From contig JAFGTX010000008.1 in NCBI GenBank assembly GCA_016938815.1, positions 1 through 37,768 of the forward strand: a stretch of DNA of 37,768 nt, given 5' to 3'. Shown one piece after another: positions 9,071 to 17,519 of the stretch (its first letter is position 1; every line of letters starts with the position of its first letter). Under the pieces are notes generated by a model. It was not told the origin of the DNA and did not search any database. It saw nothing but the letters and a program-made list of their open reading frames with translations. A program made the position numbers and the translations under genes. The stretch comes from Clostridia bacterium. GTDB lineage: Bacteria > Bacillota > Clostridia > Peptostreptococcales > Acidaminobacteraceae.

Positions 9071-9807
9071 TCAGACACCCCCTTAAAGGCATCATCGATT
9101 AAGGCTTCCGCCAAGGCCTTTCTATAATCACCGCTGGCTCTATTGTCGCCACCAAAAGAAACGTTCTTCAGCATCTCTTGAATATCTTTCTCGCTTGTCG
9201 CTTTGCTTTTTACAAGAATGGGACCACCAGGACGAGAGCCGATACCGACACACCATTCATCACGATAGGACACAGCCACACTAATCAATGAAAAATCCGT
9301 ATAGACCGATTTAAAACACATGAAATTACTTTTTCCCAACTTGGGAACAATAACCTCTATGAGGATGTCCCTAGTAGGATGTTCCTCCTCCAGATAAGCT
9401 TCTATAGCGACTTCACCAGCTTTATAAAATACCAATTTCGCTCCCAGTGAAAGAAGTGCTGTGGAAATATCTGAAAAGGGATATCGTCCGCAAATGCTAC
9501 CACCAACCGTCGCAACGTTTCTAAGGCCAATGCCGCCAATCTGACATACCGATCGTTGTAACGCCTGTGGCAAAACGTCTCCTGTCTCGATTTCCCGTAA
9601 GGTCGTCATGGCACCAATTTTGACAAGATTGCCCTCATCCTTGACGTAGTCAAGCGCCAATAAACTTAAATCAATGACACAGGGGACTTCCCGCTTTTGC
9701 AGTCGCAAAAAGACACCGCCAGCCATCAATACGCTTTCTTTATTATCTACATAGGCCGAGTATGCTTCCGATAAACTGCTCGGTCTCAACATTTTTTCAA
9801 TCTTCAC
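9061..9807 (-). CDS. Xanthine dehydrogenase-family FAD-binding subunit (second enzyme, YgfM-like)
   Basis: FAD subunit of 248 aa of the CO-dehydrogenase/XDH medium-chain family. FAD pyrophosphate-binding segments are visible at about residues 28-35 (LMAGGVFL) and in GLRNVATVGGSICGRYPFSD. The C-terminal FAD_binding_5 tail (GGDNRASGDYRKALAEALI) is complete. GTG start at 9807 after AGGAGGGATTGGC. The order FAD-FeS-Mo differs from the first enzyme in this operon (Mo-FeS-FAD), so the two complexes look like separate acquisitions rather than a recent tandem duplication. Confidence 0.88.
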   Translation of the reverse strand: MKIEKMLRPSSLSEAYSAYVDNKESVLMAGGVFLRLQKREVPCVIDLSLLALDYVKDEGNLVKIGAMTTLREIETGDVLPQALQRSVCQIGGIGLRNVATVGGSICGRYPFSDISTALLSLGAKLVFYKAGEVAIEAYLEEEHPTRDILIEVIVPKLGKSNFMCFKSVYTDFSLISVAVSYRDEWCVGIGSRPGGPILVKSKATSEKDIQEMLKNVSFGGDNRASGDYRKALAEALIDDAFKGVSEWK

Positions 9808-9824
9808 GCCAATCCCTCCTCTCG

Positions 9825-10895
9825 TTATAAAACCCCGCTAATCGCTTTTGACGGGCATCGAGACTCACATAAGCCACAACGCATGCATTTCATTTTATTG
9901 ACGATCACTGTCTTTTGAAGACTCAATGCCCTTTCAGGGCAAATTTTTACGCACAAACCACAGTGTACACAGGCGTCATCGGAAATACTAGGATGATCAC
10001 CACCGCCAACTACCTCATAAGACAGAGACGTATGCCTTACATCTTCCATGCTTTCAAAATGATAGGTCTCTAAAACTTTGGGCAAGTGCTCTACAATTTC
10101 GTCATAAAGGCCACGCCCATTGATAAGGGCTGCAGAAAGCATTTGAACCAAATCCGCTCCTGCCAACATAAATTCTATAACGTCTTTTGCCGATTCAACA
10201 CCACCACAAGCGATGATCGGCAAATCCGGAAATGACTTACGAATATTCATCACTCGATTCAGGGCCACTGGCTTAATTGCAGGGCCAGATACCCAAGATT
10301 TCCCTCCATCGATGCCGATGGTTACCGACCGCTTTTCTAAATTGATGACCACGCCAGGTCCTAGTGAATTGACCGCAACAACACCACTGGCGCCACAATC
10401 GACAACATCTTTCACAAAACCCAAGTAATCGTCTATATGTGGGCTCAATTTAATGAAAACCGGCTTATCTGTACTGCTACAAATAGCTGTTACTAAGGAC
10501 TTCAATGCATCCCGATTGTAATGGGTGCTCACCTCAAAGAAATCCGCATAGGGATTTAACTTAGGCACCAATATATTCAAATCTTCAGCCGTATAACCCA
10601 CACTGACAATCAGAGGTTTTCTCAAGTCCTGCTTCAAGTTAGGGAGAATGTTTTCAACCCACATTTCATGGGGCAGCTCACTCCATAGTTCCGTGTTATG
10701 GACCATATGTCGGCTAGCGACAATACAGGGTTTGGCTACTTGTGCGCCGTCAAGAGAAATTGTCTTTGTAACCAGTCCTCCCACATCATGTTCGTTGAAA
10801 TACAACAAATTGTCCAAACTGTCTACAAGTGGTCCTGACGCGGGTAACAAGGGGTTATCAAATGTTAGTCCTAAAAGCCTTATGCTTAAATCCAC
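9825..10895 (-). CDS. PreA/dihydroorotate dehydrogenase-like flavoprotein with two [4Fe-4S] clusters
   Basis: About 356 aa. The N-terminal two-thirds is an FMN TIM barrel like dihydroorotate or dihydropyrimidine dehydrogenase (NPLLPASGPL; GGLVTKTISL; phosphate-binding IIACGGVESAKD and GADLVQMLSA). The C-terminus is a 2x[4Fe-4S] ferredoxin domain (CVHCGLCVKICP and CMRCGLCESRCP), the layout of NAD-dependent dihydropyrimidine dehydrogenase subunit PreA. Oddity: where the family has N-x-S-C-P-N/H with the catalytic cysteine, this protein reads EVSTHYN, with no Cys. The reaction is therefore unlikely to be standard dihydropyrimidine chemistry, or another acid-base residue is used. GTG start at 10895 after GTGAGGAGAG; it overlaps the end of ssnA. 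No PreT-like partner is in the window. Confidence 0.75.
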   Translation of the reverse strand: MDLSIRLLGLTFDNPLLPASGPLVDSLDNLLYFNEHDVGGLVTKTISLDGAQVAKPCIVASRHMVHNTELWSELPHEMWVENILPNLKQDLRKPLIVSVGYTAEDLNILVPKLNPYADFFEVSTHYNRDALKSLVTAICSSTDKPVFIKLSPHIDDYLGFVKDVVDCGASGVVAVNSLGPGVVINLEKRSVTIGIDGGKSWVSGPAIKPVALNRVMNIRKSFPDLPIIACGGVESAKDVIEFMLAGADLVQMLSAALINGRGLYDEIVEHLPKVLETYHFESMEDVRHTSLSYEVVGGGDHPSISDDACVHCGLCVKICPERALSLQKTVIVNKMKCMRCGLCESRCPSKAISGVL

Positions 10896-12160
10896 GGTTC
10901 TCTCCTCACTTTCTCCCAAAGGGCTTCCGTTTTTTCATAGGGGCCTGAAAAACCCTCCAACAACAGAAAATGTTCTATCTTTTTCTTGCCTTCTATGAAT
11001 AGATGACGTGGTCTCAAATTGTCATAAACGCCATAGAAAATATGAGCGAAAACATTGGCTTCATTCATCGGCGTGGGTGCTTTGTAATCAATCAGCATCA
11101 TATCGGCATCGTAATCCGCTTCAATACGCCCTACTTTATGACCCGAAACCTGACCATAATAGACGTAAGATTGTATAATATGATGCCTGATTTCATCCAG
11201 AGAGATGCCTGACGGATCTCTCATCTCATTTTTCCCTAGGTAGTAAAGGTCTTGCCATGCCCGTGCGATATTGACGCCTAGGCCATCCGTTCCGACCAGT
11301 ACCCCTATGTTATGACTTCTGAATTTTTCATATTTAAAGCTACCAACAGCATTGTTCATGTTAGAACTCGGATTGATAGCGACATAACACTTGTTCTGGG
11401 CCATAAGTGCGGCCTCTTCATCGTCAATATGGACACAATGTGCCAATAATGACCCCGGATTCAGCAAATTGTAACGTCCCAGTCGATGTACCACGGACAT
11501 ATGATGCTTCGACAGGGTTTTATCTTCATCCATTGTACTTTCGGCCACATGAATATGTATTGGTGTTTCTCCCAAAACTTTTTCCACACGACTCAGGGTT
11601 TCGTCACTCAATGTCATCGAAGCGTGCAAGCCAAAAAGACCGTCCCCGTTTGCAATGCCTCTCAAATTTTCTTCTATACAGTGATCAACATTGAAGCGGT
11701 CACTGGTTTCAAAACAGAAAAGCCCCTTCATGCCTAACGTCTCTTTGATACCTTTTCTCAGGGCCTCAAGGCTTCCATCAATAGCACCACTGGCATTGTG
11801 GTCGATCACAGCCGTCACACCGGCACGCAATGAGGCTTCCCCATAGCGCACGGCACTGGCGAACAAATCTTCCAGTGTCAGCTGACGGTCAAAGCGCCAC
11901 CAGAGGTCTTCTAAAATTCCTTTGAAATCTTTTGGTTCTGCATCTATAGCAAGACCTCTAACAAGGGTGGAATAGATATGGGTATGAAAGTTAATCAGTC
12001 CCGGTAAGAGAAGCATGCCCTGTCCGTCAATGATCTCCAGCTGATCCGTTTTGAAATTTTTCATGGACCCCACCGCCACGATCTGCTTATCGAAAATGAC
12101 GTAACTCGACGGGTGATACGCTAGGTAATCATAAATTGTAACATTGATGATCGCTTTCAC
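10886..12160 (-). CDS. ssnA: SsnA-type amidohydrolase (chlorohydrolase/aminohydrolase family)
   Basis: Metal-dependent deaminase or amidohydrolase of the TrzN/AtzA-guanine deaminase-like group, 424 aa. Metal and catalytic motifs are visible: NFHTHIYS, a His in HVAEST (about residues 208-213), LLAHCVHID, and the Asp of VGTDGLG. SsnA homologues occur in the E. coli purine/Se-XDH island and in anaerobic urate gene clusters; the exact substrate is not settled. GTG at 12160 is chosen because it follows TAGGAGGCG with good spacing; the longer frame to 12193 would begin inside hyuA without a ribosome site. It overlaps the end of hyuA by 32 bases. Confidence 0.85.
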   Translation of the reverse strand: MKAIINVTIYDYLAYHPSSYVIFDKQIVAVGSMKNFKTDQLEIIDGQGMLLLPGLINFHTHIYSTLVRGLAIDAEPKDFKGILEDLWWRFDRQLTLEDLFASAVRYGEASLRAGVTAVIDHNASGAIDGSLEALRKGIKETLGMKGLFCFETSDRFNVDHCIEENLRGIANGDGLFGLHASMTLSDETLSRVEKVLGETPIHIHVAESTMDEDKTLSKHHMSVVHRLGRYNLLNPGSLLAHCVHIDDEEAALMAQNKCYVAINPSSNMNNAVGSFKYEKFRSHNIGVLVGTDGLGVNIARAWQDLYYLGKNEMRDPSGISLDEIRHHIIQSYVYYGQVSGHKVGRIEADYDADMMLIDYKAPTPMNEANVFAHIFYGVYDNLRPRHLFIEGKKKIEHFLLLEGFSGPYEKTEALWEKVRREPWI

Positions 12161-13454
12161 AATAACGCCTCCTAATATACCGACCTTTGCCACCTAAAAA
12201 AACGCCGTCCTTCACCACAAAGTTTCCTCTGGAGACCGTTGACTTGATTTTCCCTTGCAAGACCAGACCCTCGTAAGGCGAATAATCACAAGACGAATGT
12301 CCACTGTCTACCACGGTTGTTCCTTTAGGATCAAAAAGAACCAAGTCTGCATCCATGCCTATATCCAGACACCCCTTTTCCTGCAGTCCGAATATTTTCG
12401 CAGGTCTACAGGTGAAATGATCAATCACTTCGTCACCATAAAGGGTGTGCATCAATAAAAATGAGTACTCGATACCGCCGATGCCTTTCGGTACCTTTCC
12501 GGCTCCCTCGTATTGTAGCTTTTCGGCAGCCATAAAAGGACAGTGATCCGTACCTATTGTCGATAGACGATGCAACTGTTTTCGAAGTTTATACTGTTCC
12601 TCTTCCGATCTCAGGGGTGGTGCCAGTAAAAACTTTCTGCCATCCCTGCCCTTAAAACTTTGATTCGTCAGATAGAAATACTGCGGACAACTCTCCAGGA
12701 AAATGCGCTTACCCAGTAAATCGCTATAACGCTTTGCCATCATTTCTACGGTGCTCCCGGCCGATGTATGGACGATATAGAGACAGCCTTTTTCATAGGC
12801 GGCTATTTCAGCGAGTTTAGCCACTGCACTCATCTCAGCCAGCACAGGTCTTGCCTCTTCAAAGCTTGCAACCTCCTCATGAGCCGTATTGACGAGCTCA
12901 TCGTTTTCTGAATGGGCCATCAAGAGCATGTCCGTGCCAAGAATGGCTGCAATGATTTCATCTGAACACTTTCTATCTGAATCAGAATAGGTGGTGAAAA
13001 CCTTGACGCTGTTGATACCGCGATTGTAGGCCTTAGACAGCAATTCCGGTATTTCATTCAAGGCCTTGAAATTGCCAAGTGTCAAGTGAAAACTGTAATC
13101 AAGACAGGCACCTTCAGCCTCCTTCAATCGGCGTTCCATGACCGTTTGAAATTCAGACAAGGTCTGAATGGGGTCTAAAAAATCCAGTATGGTGGTAACG
13201 CCGCCAAAGGCAGCCGCACATGTCCCTGATTCAAAATCATCTGCCGAGGTGAATTCTCCGACATTCAAAGCCATATGGACATGAGGGTCTATAAAGCCCG
13301 GCATAATCTTCAAACCGCTGCAGTCAATGACTTCTGCTGCTGTTTCGATAGCTTCCGTGATCAGGGCAATTTTATCAGCACTTATGTAAATATTGCGCCT
13401 AAAGAAATGACCTTCCACGTAAATATCGCCGTTGAGGAATCCTATATCGTACAT
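12129..13454 (-). CDS. hyuA: HyuA-type dihydropyrimidinase/hydantoinase
   Basis: Cyclic-amide hydrolase, 441 aa, hydantoinase/dihydropyrimidinase branch of the amidohydrolase superfamily. Metal ligands: the GFIDPHVHM His pair (about residues 55-61) and the probable carbamylated lysine in INSVKVFTTYS. Later ligands are in AHSEND, IVHTSAG and STIGTDHCPF (Asp). It would open a heterocyclic ring such as a hydantoin or dihydropyrimidine produced from purines. It sits between ygeW and ssnA, partners also seen in the E. coli island. ATG follows GGAGGCATAG. Confidence 0.87.
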   Translation of the reverse strand: MYDIGFLNGDIYVEGHFFRRNIYISADKIALITEAIETAAEVIDCSGLKIMPGFIDPHVHMALNVGEFTSADDFESGTCAAAFGGVTTILDFLDPIQTLSEFQTVMERRLKEAEGACLDYSFHLTLGNFKALNEIPELLSKAYNRGINSVKVFTTYSDSDRKCSDEIIAAILGTDMLLMAHSENDELVNTAHEEVASFEEARPVLAEMSAVAKLAEIAAYEKGCLYIVHTSAGSTVEMMAKRYSDLLGKRIFLESCPQYFYLTNQSFKGRDGRKFLLAPPLRSEEEQYKLRKQLHRLSTIGTDHCPFMAAEKLQYEGAGKVPKGIGGIEYSFLLMHTLYGDEVIDHFTCRPAKIFGLQEKGCLDIGMDADLVLFDPKGTTVVDSGHSSCDYSPYEGLVLQGKIKSTVSRGNFVVKDGVFLGGKGRYIRRRYCESDHQCYNL

Positions 13455-13472
13455 CTATGCCTCCATCCTAAT

Positions 13473-14435
13473 CTATATGGTCAGTGCCATCACCGCTTTA
13501 GCCGTATGCAGGCGATTTTCAGCTTCCTGAAAAACAATGGAATGCGGTCCATCGATGACCGAATCATCCACTTCGTTGCCGCGATCTGCAGGCAAAGCAT
13601 GCATATAGCATACCCTGTCACTTGCAAGAGCCATGCGCGCCTCTGTACATTTCCAATCCTTGAATAATTCTATGTCGACATTTTCCTGTTTTGAACTCCA
13701 TGAGCCCCAGTTTTTAGGAATGACCACGTCCGCATCTTTAAAAGCCTCATCTATATCGTGAGATATTTTAAAGCTACCGCCACTCGCCAGTGCGTTGGCC
13801 TTTGATTCCTCAATCACCCAGTCTGGCAATTCAAAACCTTCCGGATAAGCCAAAGTAACGTCCATTTTATAGCGTGTGAACAACAAGCACTGGGTCAAGG
13901 GTACGCTAATCGGTTTTTTGTGACTGGTTGCATAAGCCCAAATGATAGAAACTTTTAGGCCCTTGGTATCCTCAAATTTTTCCTTGATCGTCATTAAATC
14001 CGCCACGCCCTGCATCGGATGATACAAGTCGCATTGTAGGTTCATAACCGGCCTCGACGCGTATTTTGCCATCTCAGTAATGTATTGATTGCCTACGCCC
14101 CACACGCAATGACGACAGGCGATGCCATGTCCGTAGCTGGATAAAATTGTCGCCGTATCCTTGGCGACTTCGCCGTGGGCAATCTGCATCGTCCCCGTAT
14201 CCAAATAATTGGCGTGACCACCTAGCTGTGCAATACCCGCCTCCATGGAATTTCTCGTTCTGGTAGACTGCTCGAAGAACATGAGAAAGATGGTTTTATA
14301 AGGCAAATAGGGTGTCGGAACATCCATATAGAATTTGCGTTTCAAATCCCCTGCAACATCCAGCAGCAAATTGATTTCATCGTTGCTCCAATCCCTCAGC
14401 GTAATAAAGTGTTTTCCTTTCAACTTACCGTTCAT
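13473..14435 (-). CDS. ygeW: YgeW-type knotted carbamoyltransferase
   Basis: Member of the aspartate/ornithine carbamoyltransferase superfamily, about 320 aa. The carbamoyl-phosphate loop STRTRNS (about residues 58-64), LYHPMQGVADL and the C-terminal MHALPADRGNEV are visible. The segment KPISVPLTQ followed by MDVTLAYPEG resembles YgeW rather than anabolic OTCase. E. coli YgeW is longer (about 396 aa). In a catabolic island it would run toward carbamoyl phosphate, hence ATP, but substrate is unproven. ATG at 14435 is chosen because GGAGGTG lies 7 bases upstream; it overlaps ygeY by 11 bases. YgeX, the usual neighbour in E. coli, is absent here. Confidence 0.85.
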   Translation of the reverse strand: MNGKLKGKHFITLRDWSNDEINLLLDVAGDLKRKFYMDVPTPYLPYKTIFLMFFEQSTRTRNSMEAGIAQLGGHANYLDTGTMQIAHGEVAKDTATILSSYGHGIACRHCVWGVGNQYITEMAKYASRPVMNLQCDLYHPMQGVADLMTIKEKFEDTKGLKVSIIWAYATSHKKPISVPLTQCLLFTRYKMDVTLAYPEGFELPDWVIEESKANALASGGSFKISHDIDEAFKDADVVIPKNWGSWSSKQENVDIELFKDWKCTEARMALASDRVCYMHALPADRGNEVDDSVIDGPHSIVFQEAENRLHTAKAVMALTI

Positions 14436-15648
14436 TTTGAAACACCTCCATATAGACTTTAGGCAGTAAAGCATATTGCTTTACCGCATCTTTCAATTCT
14501 TTCTTCGATATCTTCTCATTGGGTGCATGAGCTTCTTCTTCATGTCCCGGTCCAAATCCGATGCAAGGTATGCCATGCATCCCCATAATCGCGACACCGT
14601 TGGTGGAAAAAGTCCATTTGTCAACGATTGGCGCTTCATCAAAAAGGCGCTCATATGTGGTCACCATGGCCCGACAAATAGGATGTATCCCTGGAATCGT
14701 CCACGTTGGGAAATAGCAAGGTACCTGTTTCACATAGCCGGTATAAGATGGTCTGCTATAATCATACATTTCAACCGTAGCACCTGAAGTCGCGACACTT
14801 TCGAGCCCCTCAATCTCAGCCATAGCAGATGCAGCAGTCTCTCCAAATGTCAAACGACGATCCACGGAAATCCAGCATTTATCGGAAACTGCACACCGCG
14901 ATGGCGATGAAGAAAAGACCTCCGAAACCGTCAAACTGCCTTTCCCTAGAAAGTCATCGCTGGTCAAACGAAGATTCAAAGCTTCTAACTCCTTGAGGAT
15001 CGCTGCCATTTTGTAAATGGCATTATCGCCTCTTTCAGGTGCAGAACCATGAGCACTGACACCTTGCACGCTCACCTTGATTTCCATACGTCCGCGATGG
15101 CCTCTATGTATCCTCAGCGCTGTCGGTTCAGTCAGTACAACAAAATCCGGTTTAATGATTTCTTCATCCAGAATATATTGCCAGCAAAGACCATCACAAT
15201 CCTCTTCCTGAATTGAACCGACAACCCAAAGGGTCACCGCTTCGCCCAAGTCCAACTCTTTGATAGCTTTTCCCGCATAAACCGCTGCTGCAAAACCGCC
15301 TTCCTGATCGCTGGCGCCACGTCCATAAATGTAGTCCTCATCTTCCTTACCCTTGAAAGGATCGAATGTCCAGTTGCCCGCTTCACCCACATCTACCGTA
15401 TCAATATGACCATCGAACACAATCACAGTTTTTCCACGACCAATACGACCAAGGACATTTCCCATTTCATCCACTTTGATCTCTTCATAGCCAAGGCTCT
15501 CCATCTCCTCGACAATACGCTTAACAAGAGCCTTTTCGTGGCAACTGGTAGAAGGAATTTCAATCATATCTCTAAGAAAACGATGCATTTTGTCTTCAAC
15601 CGTCAAAATATACCTCTCTAATTTCTTTCTATCCGATTCATGTTTCAT
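14425..15648 (-). CDS. ygeY: YgeY-type M20 peptidase/deacylase
   Basis: Zinc-dependent M20 family hydrolase (ArgE/DapE/carboxypeptidase G2 group), about 407 aa. First metal motif FDGHIDTV with its Asp; ASDQEGG carries the bridging Asp; IQEEDCDG the catalytic Glu pair; LTEPT another ligand; and GFGPGHEEEAHAPNE the final His. This matches the selenium-metabolism-linked YgeY family of E. coli purine islands. ATG at 15648 follows GGTGA at proper spacing; an in-frame GTG at 15660 has no separate ribosome site. It overlaps the end of the NTPase gene. Confidence 0.87.
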   Translation of the reverse strand: MKHESDRKKLERYILTVEDKMHRFLRDMIEIPSTSCHEKALVKRIVEEMESLGYEEIKVDEMGNVLGRIGRGKTVIVFDGHIDTVDVGEAGNWTFDPFKGKEDEDYIYGRGASDQEGGFAAAVYAGKAIKELDLGEAVTLWVVGSIQEEDCDGLCWQYILDEEIIKPDFVVLTEPTALRIHRGHRGRMEIKVSVQGVSAHGSAPERGDNAIYKMAAILKELEALNLRLTSDDFLGKGSLTVSEVFSSSPSRCAVSDKCWISVDRRLTFGETAASAMAEIEGLESVATSGATVEMYDYSRPSYTGYVKQVPCYFPTWTIPGIHPICRAMVTTYERLFDEAPIVDKWTFSTNGVAIMGMHGIPCIGFGPGHEEEAHAPNEKISKKELKDAVKQYALLPKVYMEVFQNER

Positions 15649-16171
15649 TAATCGCTTCACCGCCTTCTATCTGAATCAATTGATAAGCCTGTATGTCGAA
15701 TTTTTCAACAACTTCTCCAATCAGCGCTTTTCGAACCACTAAATACAGATCCCAAGCTTCGTCATCCTTAGCATCCTTGACCACCGATGATTGTTGCAGC
15801 TGAATGGCCACCTTCACTTCTTCGTAAAAGACATCGTTCATCAGCTCCATCTGTGCAATCTCGTCGATCACCACATTAACAGAAGCTTTTAAGGCTCGGC
15901 GAAGCACCGTCTTTCCAAAAGCAATCCCTTCTCCTAGGAATAAGAAGTCACCCAGTCGTTTATCGCCACTGCTCTCACATAGGTTATCGTCATTGACAAT
16001 AAACCGCTGGCGCTCGCCACTTCCCAAATGGTATAACTCATAACCTAAAAAATTATCCTCATCAAATGCCTTCATGCTCAAAAAACCGTCACAGGGCTCC
16101 AGTTCTTTGATTTTATGTTTCAAATAGGTCGTTTTCCCCGCATTTTTTTGACCCGTCACAATTTTAATCAT
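15638..16171 (-). CDS. P-loop nucleoside-triphosphatase, probable molybdenum-hydroxylase cofactor chaperone
   Basis: 177-aa P-loop NTPase of the THEP1/DUF265-like type. Walker A is VTGQKNAGKTTY at residues 5-16 and the Walker B-like acidic strand is VNVVIDEIAQMEL. The start ATG overlaps the xdhC stop (ATGATTAA arrangement), so the two are translationally coupled. Position between XdhC and the catabolic enzymes, together with MocA, suggests a role in inserting or activating the molybdenum cofactor, possibly the slot that YqeC fills in E. coli. That role is inference; only the NTPase fold is read from sequence. Confidence 0.7.
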   Translation of the reverse strand: MIKIVTGQKNAGKTTYLKHKIKELEPCDGFLSMKAFDEDNFLGYELYHLGSGERQRFIVNDDNLCESSGDKRLGDFLFLGEGIAFGKTVLRRALKASVNVVIDEIAQMELMNDVFYEEVKVAIQLQQSSVVKDAKDDEAWDLYLVVRKALIGEVVEKFDIQAYQLIQIEGGEAINET

Positions 16172-16916
16172 CCGCCGACATATCCTCCACGTGATTGATC
16201 GCGTATTTTTTTGCAATAATCTGAGCAACGATGGCAATCCCTATCTCTGCAGGTGTACCACCACCTAAATTAAGTCCAATAGGGCTGTAAAGTGCATCCG
16301 GCACCTTGCCAACCTCATCTTTCAAGCGCTGCACCAGTTCCTTGCGTTTCTTTTTCGATGCCAACATGCCCAGATACTTAGGCAAAACTGGTAACTGCAC
16401 GATCGTTTTGAGCACTTGATAATCAGTCTCATGAGAGCTGGTGGCCAGCACGACATAAGATTCTGGTGTAATCAATGCCTGTACCACTTCATGATAATCT
16501 CTGTAATAAGAATCATAGGGAATCCCCGTAGGGCACACCGGGTCAATCACAGCAACTTTAAAGCCAGTCCCCTCCAGTTTCTTGATGACCTCTCTACCTA
16601 CATTGCCTGCTCCGAACACTAATACAGAAGGATTCGGTTCATAATATTCATAGAATATCTTAGCCGAACCGCCGCAATCTGATAGGTCGTAAATTAACAT
16701 TTGGTTCTCGCCTGATGCCATGATTCTTTGGCAAGTCTTGATGATTCCCGCTTCCAGTGCGCCTCCGCCAATAGTGCCATAGCGCGTGCCACTACTGGAA
16801 AGTAGAATCTTCCCACCCAAAACCACCGGTCCATCACCTGATTTTTCCACAACCGTTGCCAAAACGCAGCATTTTCCAGCATCCAGTTCCTTCAATAACC
16901 CCTTGAAAATATCCAT
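16164..16916 (-). CDS. xdhC: XdhC/CoxI-family molybdenum cofactor maturation protein
   Basis: 250-aa accessory protein that binds and delivers sulfurated molybdenum cofactor to XDH-type enzymes. The N-terminal XdhC/CoxI domain includes GTIGGGALEAGI; the C-terminal Rossmann domain begins PSVLVFGAGNVGREV (about residues 95-110) and ends with SPIGLNLGGGTPAEIGIAI, a strong family signature. ATG at 16916 is preceded by GCGGGTGATG. It is encoded between the membrane protein and the NTPase. Confidence 0.9.
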   Translation of the reverse strand: MDIFKGLLKELDAGKCCVLATVVEKSGDGPVVLGGKILLSSSGTRYGTIGGGALEAGIIKTCQRIMASGENQMLIYDLSDCGGSAKIFYEYYEPNPSVLVFGAGNVGREVIKKLEGTGFKVAVIDPVCPTGIPYDSYYRDYHEVVQALITPESYVVLATSSHETDYQVLKTIVQLPVLPKYLGMLASKKKRKELVQRLKDEVGKVPDALYSPIGLNLGGGTPAEIGIAIVAQIIAKKYAINHVEDMSADD

Positions 16917-16928
16917 CACATCACCCGC

Positions 16929-17519
16929 TTATAGGGCCACATTGACAGCAAGAGCGATCATTAGGGTCATCAGTGCAAATGCTGGCTTAACGGTGATGCG
17001 TTTGTATGGCACACCTTTAACCAAGGCATAAATAAGTACAGCGTTAACAAAAGAATCAACGACCAAATAGCGAGCAATACCCAAAATACCTGTTGAAAGC
17101 AATCGCATCTCCGCACCGGAAAGGCTCTCGATCAAAACCAGTGCAATAAAACATAAACGCCAACCAATACTGGCTGAAAAAGCCTTAACAAAGACATCCT
17201 TGTTGATTGCGGTTATGAAAATCGTTACGGCAACACCTTGAAGAAGGATGGCGATTGCAGGATTGATGACTTTAATCGCCAGCACATTTGGCATAAAGAA
17301 GTCCGCGCACTTGATTGCCGCCGCTACCAGTGCTATGTAGATTGGAGAACGCTTGTCCTCTGTCTCGATCATACCTCTTCGCATAAAGTAAGCACCGATC
17401 GGAAACATGACGAATCCTGTATAAGGCACCAAGAGCAAATGCATCAAATAGCCTAAAGTGGCTTCGATACCACCCCAAAGTGCACCGTAAAATAGAATTT
17501 TCGTGTTTTTTTCGTTCAT
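16929..17519 (-). CDS. Unknown polytopic membrane protein in the XDH operon
   Basis: 196 aa, very hydrophobic, with about six or seven membrane segments and short loops (for example MRRGMIETEDKRSP). I do not recognise a characterised family. The size and the repeated Ala/Ile/Val spans recall small transport components such as ECF S-subunits, but no diagnostic motif is seen. Start and stop are tightly coupled: its ATG shares one base with the stop of the FAD gene, and xdhC starts 12 bases after it. The location suggests a role linked to the first molybdenum hydroxylase, such as substrate uptake or membrane attachment; this is inference. Confidence 0.75.
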   Translation of the reverse strand: MNEKNTKILFYGALWGGIEATLGYLMHLLLVPYTGFVMFPIGAYFMRRGMIETEDKRSPIYIALVAAAIKCADFFMPNVLAIKVINPAIAILLQGVAVTIFITAINKDVFVKAFSASIGWRLCFIALVLIESLSGAEMRLLSTGILGIARYLVVDSFVNAVLIYALVKGVPYKRITVKPAFALMTLMIALAVNVAL

